Shown here piece after piece: positions 61,144 to 64,000 of a DNA stretch of 64,000 nt (position 1 is the stretch's first letter; each line of letters opens with the position of its first letter). The DNA comes from Odontesthes bonariensis (lineage: Eukaryota > Chordata > Actinopteri > Atheriniformes > Atherinopsidae). The notes below the pieces were generated by a model, which was not told where the DNA came from, did no database searches, and saw nothing but the letters and a program-made list of their open reading frames with translations. The position numbers and the translations under genes are program-made. Location of the stretch: positions 31,804,663 to 31,868,662 of the forward strand of contig NC_134510.1 of NCBI RefSeq assembly GCF_027942865.1. Direction: 5' to 3'.

Positions 61144-64000
61144 ATGAGTGACCAAGAAGAACGTCGGTCTCAGCTGGAGACGAGGTCTCGAGTCTCAGCT
61201 TCCCACAAATCATCCAGAGCTTCAACCCGGACATCAGTCAGCGCCGCTGCAACAAGGGCTAGAGCTAAGGCAGAAGCAGCAAAAATTAAGGTATCCTTTG
61301 CAGAAAAGGAGGCAGCCATGATGAAAGAAAAGGCTTCAATAGAAGCAAGTCTTCATGTGTTAAAACAAGAGAAAGAAACTACTGCAGCATCTAAAGAGGC
61401 AGCAATATTCGAAGAAGCAGCAGCAGCAGTCAACTATGTGGAAGAATCCGCTCTTCGTGAGTTACAGGATTTAGCTCTTGAAGATCCAATAAAACGCACC
61501 AAAGACTATGTAGAAACGCAGCCATTTGATAAACATGCTCCACAGGAGTTTCAAGTTGCTATGTCACTTCCACCAATCTTACATCATAAATCAGTGATGA
61601 CCCGACCCTCTAGTAAGGCACAAGATTCACTGTATGAGTCATTTAAGGATGAAGACGAGCACAAACCCATTGCTGGTGAAGGCTACACACCTCCCCCTGT
61701 CCCGAGGGTATTTTTCCCAAAGCAAGAGTATTCACCTGTGACTCCTGACCCCCAAAATAAATCACCTACGGTTACATTTCAAGCTCCTCATCTGGCACAG
61801 AGTAATAAATACTCACCTTCAACTCCTCAAACAACAGATTTAGCTCAGTATCTTATGAGAAAAGAGATGGTGAGCTCTGGACTCCTTGCCTTTGATGATT
61901 GCCCAGAAAATTACTGGGCATGGAAAGTGTCTTTCCTAGCAGCTACAAGGGAACTGAACCTATCTGATCAGGAAGAGCTCAACCTTCTGGTCAAATGGCT
62001 GGGGCCCGAATCATCAGCTCAAGCCAAGCGGATAAGGTCAGTACATGTTAATAAGCCTAGAGCAGGTGTCTTCATGGTATGGGAGCGTTTGGAGGAAACA
62101 TACGGAAGCCCGGAGGTGATTGAAAGTGCTCTCCTGGAAAAACTAGATACTTTCCCAGCTATCTCAAACAAAGACACACACAAACTCAGGGAATTAGGTG
62201 ACTTGTTAAAAGAGCTGGAAGCCGCAAAGGCTGAAGGATTCTTGCCTGGACTCATGTTTCTAGATACGGCAAGAGGTGTGAACCCAATAGTCGAAAAGCT
62301 TCCTTTCACCATGCGGGAACGCTGGATCACACAGGGATCCAAGTATAAGAAAGATTATCAAGTCCCTTTCCCACCATTCAGCTTTTTTGTCAGCTTTGTA
62401 TGTTCCCAGGCTAAAACCCGCAACGACCCCAGTTTTGCATTTAACATCTCCTCTACTCCCAGCCAACACAAGTTAGGAAAAGTACCAAAATACTTTCCAA
62501 AATCAACTGTGACAGTAAGGAAAACTGAAGTCGCTGCAGCAATCAGTGTGCCGCAGGTTAACACAGCCATCAGGAAAGAAGAACCGGACAAGCAATGTCC
62601 TATACATAATAAACCTCACCCGCTATCAAAATGCCGTGGGTTCCGAGGAAAGCATCTTGATGAGAGGAAGACCTACTTAAAGGAGAATTCAATCTGTTTT
62701 CGATGTTGTGCCAGCACCAAGCATATGGCTAAAGATTGCAGGACCACGCTTAAATGCATAGAGTGTGAAAGTGAAAAACATATCTCAGCGTTGCATCCTG
62801 GTCCAGCTCCATGGTCGTTTGGTGGGCAGGCTGAACACTCACCTGAGGACAAGCAAAGCGGGGAGAATGAAGACCTTGTACCTCCTATGGTCACCTCCAA
62901 ATGCACCAAGATATGTGGCGGCGCCCCCAAGCCAAGATCCTGTTCAAAAATCTGCTTGGTTAAGGTTTCCCACGCTGACCATCCAAGTAAGTCTCACAGA
63001 GTGTACGCAGTACTAGATGACCAAAGCAACCGGTCTTTAGTAAAATCAGAGTTCTTCAGTCTATTGGACATTAACAGCAGTGCATCCCCCTACACTCTGA
63101 AGACATGCTCCGGCACAATGGAGACTGCAGGGAGGAAAGCGAGTAACATCGTAGTGGAGTCACTTGACGGGAAAACCAAGGTGACACTTCCCACCTTGTT
63201 GGAGTGTAACTATCTGCCTGATGACAGATCTGAGATCCCAACTCCTGAGTGCACCCAATATTTTCCTCACCTCAGACCAGTGGCTGATAAGATCCCTCCA
63301 ATTGACACTAGTGCTCCCATCCTGCTGCTGCTAGGCAGGGATATTTTGAGCTTGCACAAGGTACGTGAACAGCGTAATGGGCCTCACAACTCGCCATATG
63401 CCCAGCGTCTTGACCTTGGCTGGGTCATAGTTGGGGAGTTATGCTTAGGTGGCGCTCACAAGACAGAGGTAGTCAACGCCTACAAGACGCATGTCCTCCA
63501 AAATGGACGCTCCTCTTTCCTTAAGCCATGCACCAATAGCATCCATATAAAGGAGAAGCTTAAAGGTCCAACCCAGTGCAGTCTTCAAACAGCATCTCAC
63601 ACTGAGCAAATATCTCAGGAGACATGTAAAGATGGTCTGGGGGAAAGTGTGTTTCAGAAAACACCTGAAGATGACAAACCAGCCATGTCAGTGGATGACA
63701 ACAATTTTCTGAGGATAATGGAAAAGGAGGTGCATATGGACAATGAAAACCACTGGGTGGCACCGCTACCTTTTCGTACACCTCGAAAGCCCCTTCTAAA
63801 TAACAGAGAACAGGCCTCCCAGAGACTCGCCTCTCTCCAGCGCTCATTCAGGAAAAAACCTGAGATGAAAGAGCACTTCTTTGACTTCATGCAGAAGGTC
63901 ATTGACAACCACCAGGCAGAGCAAGCTCCTCAACTAGAGCCGGGGAAGGAATGTTGGTATTTGCCGACTTTTGGGGTTTACCATCCCCAGAAACCTGGAA
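61144..64000 (+). CDS. BEL/Pao LTR retrotransposon gag-pol polyprotein (5' part, open to window edge)
   Basis: Begins MSDQEERRSQ and stays open for 952 codons to the end of the window without a stop. Order of parts: an Ala/Glu/Lys-rich, probably coiled-coil segment (about residues 35-115); a Pro/Ser-rich linker (about 145-240); the gag region of BEL elements (about 240-460); Cys/His knuckles (Cys485, Cys518-Cys532 of form CFRCCASTKHMAKDC, Cys538); an aspartic protease with DDQSNRS at 625-631 and LLGRDIL at about 730-736; DLGWVIVGE (about 757-765); and the start of reverse transcriptase, with WYLPTFGVYHP near the right edge. The rest of RT, RNase H and integrase would follow outside. The product would replicate the element, not serve the host. 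The intact frame implies a young insertion. It lies antisense in an acan intron. Confidence 0.93.
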   Translation, partial: MSDQEERRSQLETRSRVSASHKSSRASTRTSVSAAATRARAKAEAAKIKVSFAEKEAAMMKEKASIEASLHVLKQEKETTAASKEAAIFEEAAAAVNYVEESALRELQDLALEDPIKRTKDYVETQPFDKHAPQEFQVAMSLPPILHHKSVMTRPSSKAQDSLYESFKDEDEHKPIAGEGYTPPPVPRVFFPKQEYSPVTPDPQNKSPTVTFQAPHLAQSNKYSPSTPQTTDLAQYLMRKEMVSSGLLAFDDCPENYWAWKVSFLAATRELNLSDQEELNLLVKWLGPESSAQAKRIRSVHVNKPRAGVFMVWERLEETYGSPEVIESALLEKLDTFPAISNKDTHKLRELGDLLKELEAAKAEGFLPGLMFLDTARGVNPIVEKLPFTMRERWITQGSKYKKDYQVPFPPFSFFVSFVCSQAKTRNDPSFAFNISSTPSQHKLGKVPKYFPKSTVTVRKTEVAAAISVPQVNTAIRKEEPDKQCPIHNKPHPLSKCRGFRGKHLDERKTYLKENSICFRCCASTKHMAKDCRTTLKCIECESEKHISALHPGPAPWSFGGQAEHSPEDKQSGENEDLVPPMVTSKCTKICGGAPKPRSCSKICLVKVSHADHPSKSHRVYAVLDDQSNRSLVKSEFFSLLDINSSASPYTLKTCSGTMETAGRKASNIVVESLDGKTKVTLPTLLECNYLPDDRSEIPTPECTQYFPHLRPVADKIPPIDTSAPILLLLGRDILSLHKVREQRNGPHNSPYAQRLDLGWVIVGELCLGGAHKTEVVNAYKTHVLQNGRSSFLKPCTNSIHIKEKLKGPTQCSLQTASHTEQISQETCKDGLGESVFQKTPEDDKPAMSVDDNNFLRIMEKEVHMDNENHWVAPLPFRTPRKPLLNNREQASQRLASLQRSFRKKPEMKEHFFDFMQKVIDNHQAEQAPQLEPGKECWYLPTFGVYHPQKPG

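Larger units (their letters stand above)
57642..64000 (-). other. acan intron, at least 6.3 kb, filled with mobile elements
   Basis: Between the second lectin exon and the window edge I could not find the expected first lectin exon, so this is intron. It holds a SINE-like repeat, an L2 LINE fragment and the start of a BEL/Pao element, all on the opposite strand to acan. The stretch 57650-58530 is AT-rich with nothing recognisable. Confidence 0.7.

Noticed and set aside
62019..62930. Minus-strand frames over the BEL element
   Set aside because: Antisense shadows of the gag coding sequence without homology.
62765..63016. 83-codon plus-strand frame inside gag-pol
   Set aside because: A shadow frame of the BEL polyprotein, which is open in another phase.

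Overview
The window is vertebrate nuclear DNA from a ray-finned fish, most likely a teleost. The evidence is compact multi-exon genes with GT-AG introns, AT-rich intergenic DNA, and fish-type repeats: a Tc1-like element with CAGGTGCTGGCC ends, an L2 LINE ending in CCTTG repeats, a LINE ending in GGATGG, and a BEL/Pao element. No bacterial, CRISPR, rRNA or tRNA gene was seen. The species cannot be named from the sequence.

Layout: 1-24,300 has no recognisable gene. It is AT-rich DNA with several GC-richer, homeobox/SOX/FOX-motif-rich blocks that look like candidate conserved non-coding elements, plus two antisense LINE relics. 24,421-33,911 (minus strand) is a complete ten-exon Rh glycoprotein C (rhcg) gene, an ammonia channel of 463 residues. 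34,000-48,400 is a transposon-rich intergenic interval: LINE remnants, a deleted Tc1 element, two solo LTRs with exact 5-bp target duplications, and a TTAA-flanked foldback MITE. It also holds two unexplained exon-like or ORF signals. 48,895-52,106 (plus strand) is a complete five-coding-exon hapln3 gene, a hyaluronan and proteoglycan link protein of 345 residues. 56,170-57,641 (minus strand) holds the last four exons of aggrecan (acan): most of the C-type lectin domain, the sushi domain and the C-terminal tail. The rest of acan lies beyond the right edge. Its intron, from 57,642 onward, contains a SINE-like repeat, a truncated L2 LINE and, from about 60,412, the 5' part of a BEL/Pao LTR retrotransposon. 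That element's gag-pol frame is open for 952 codons to the window edge.

How the genes relate: hapln3 and acan lie tail to tail, the link protein-lectican pairing known across vertebrates. Their products act together, because link protein stabilises aggrecan on hyaluronan in cartilage matrix. rhcg is in the same human chromosome region (15q26) but further from the pair. Here rhcg and hapln3 are divergent neighbours separated by about 15 kb of mostly mobile DNA.

Exon boundaries were assigned by hand from splice signals, reading phase and family knowledge. The summed coding lengths of rhcg (1,392 bp) and hapln3 (1,038 bp) are both divisible by three. No alignment or database search was run.
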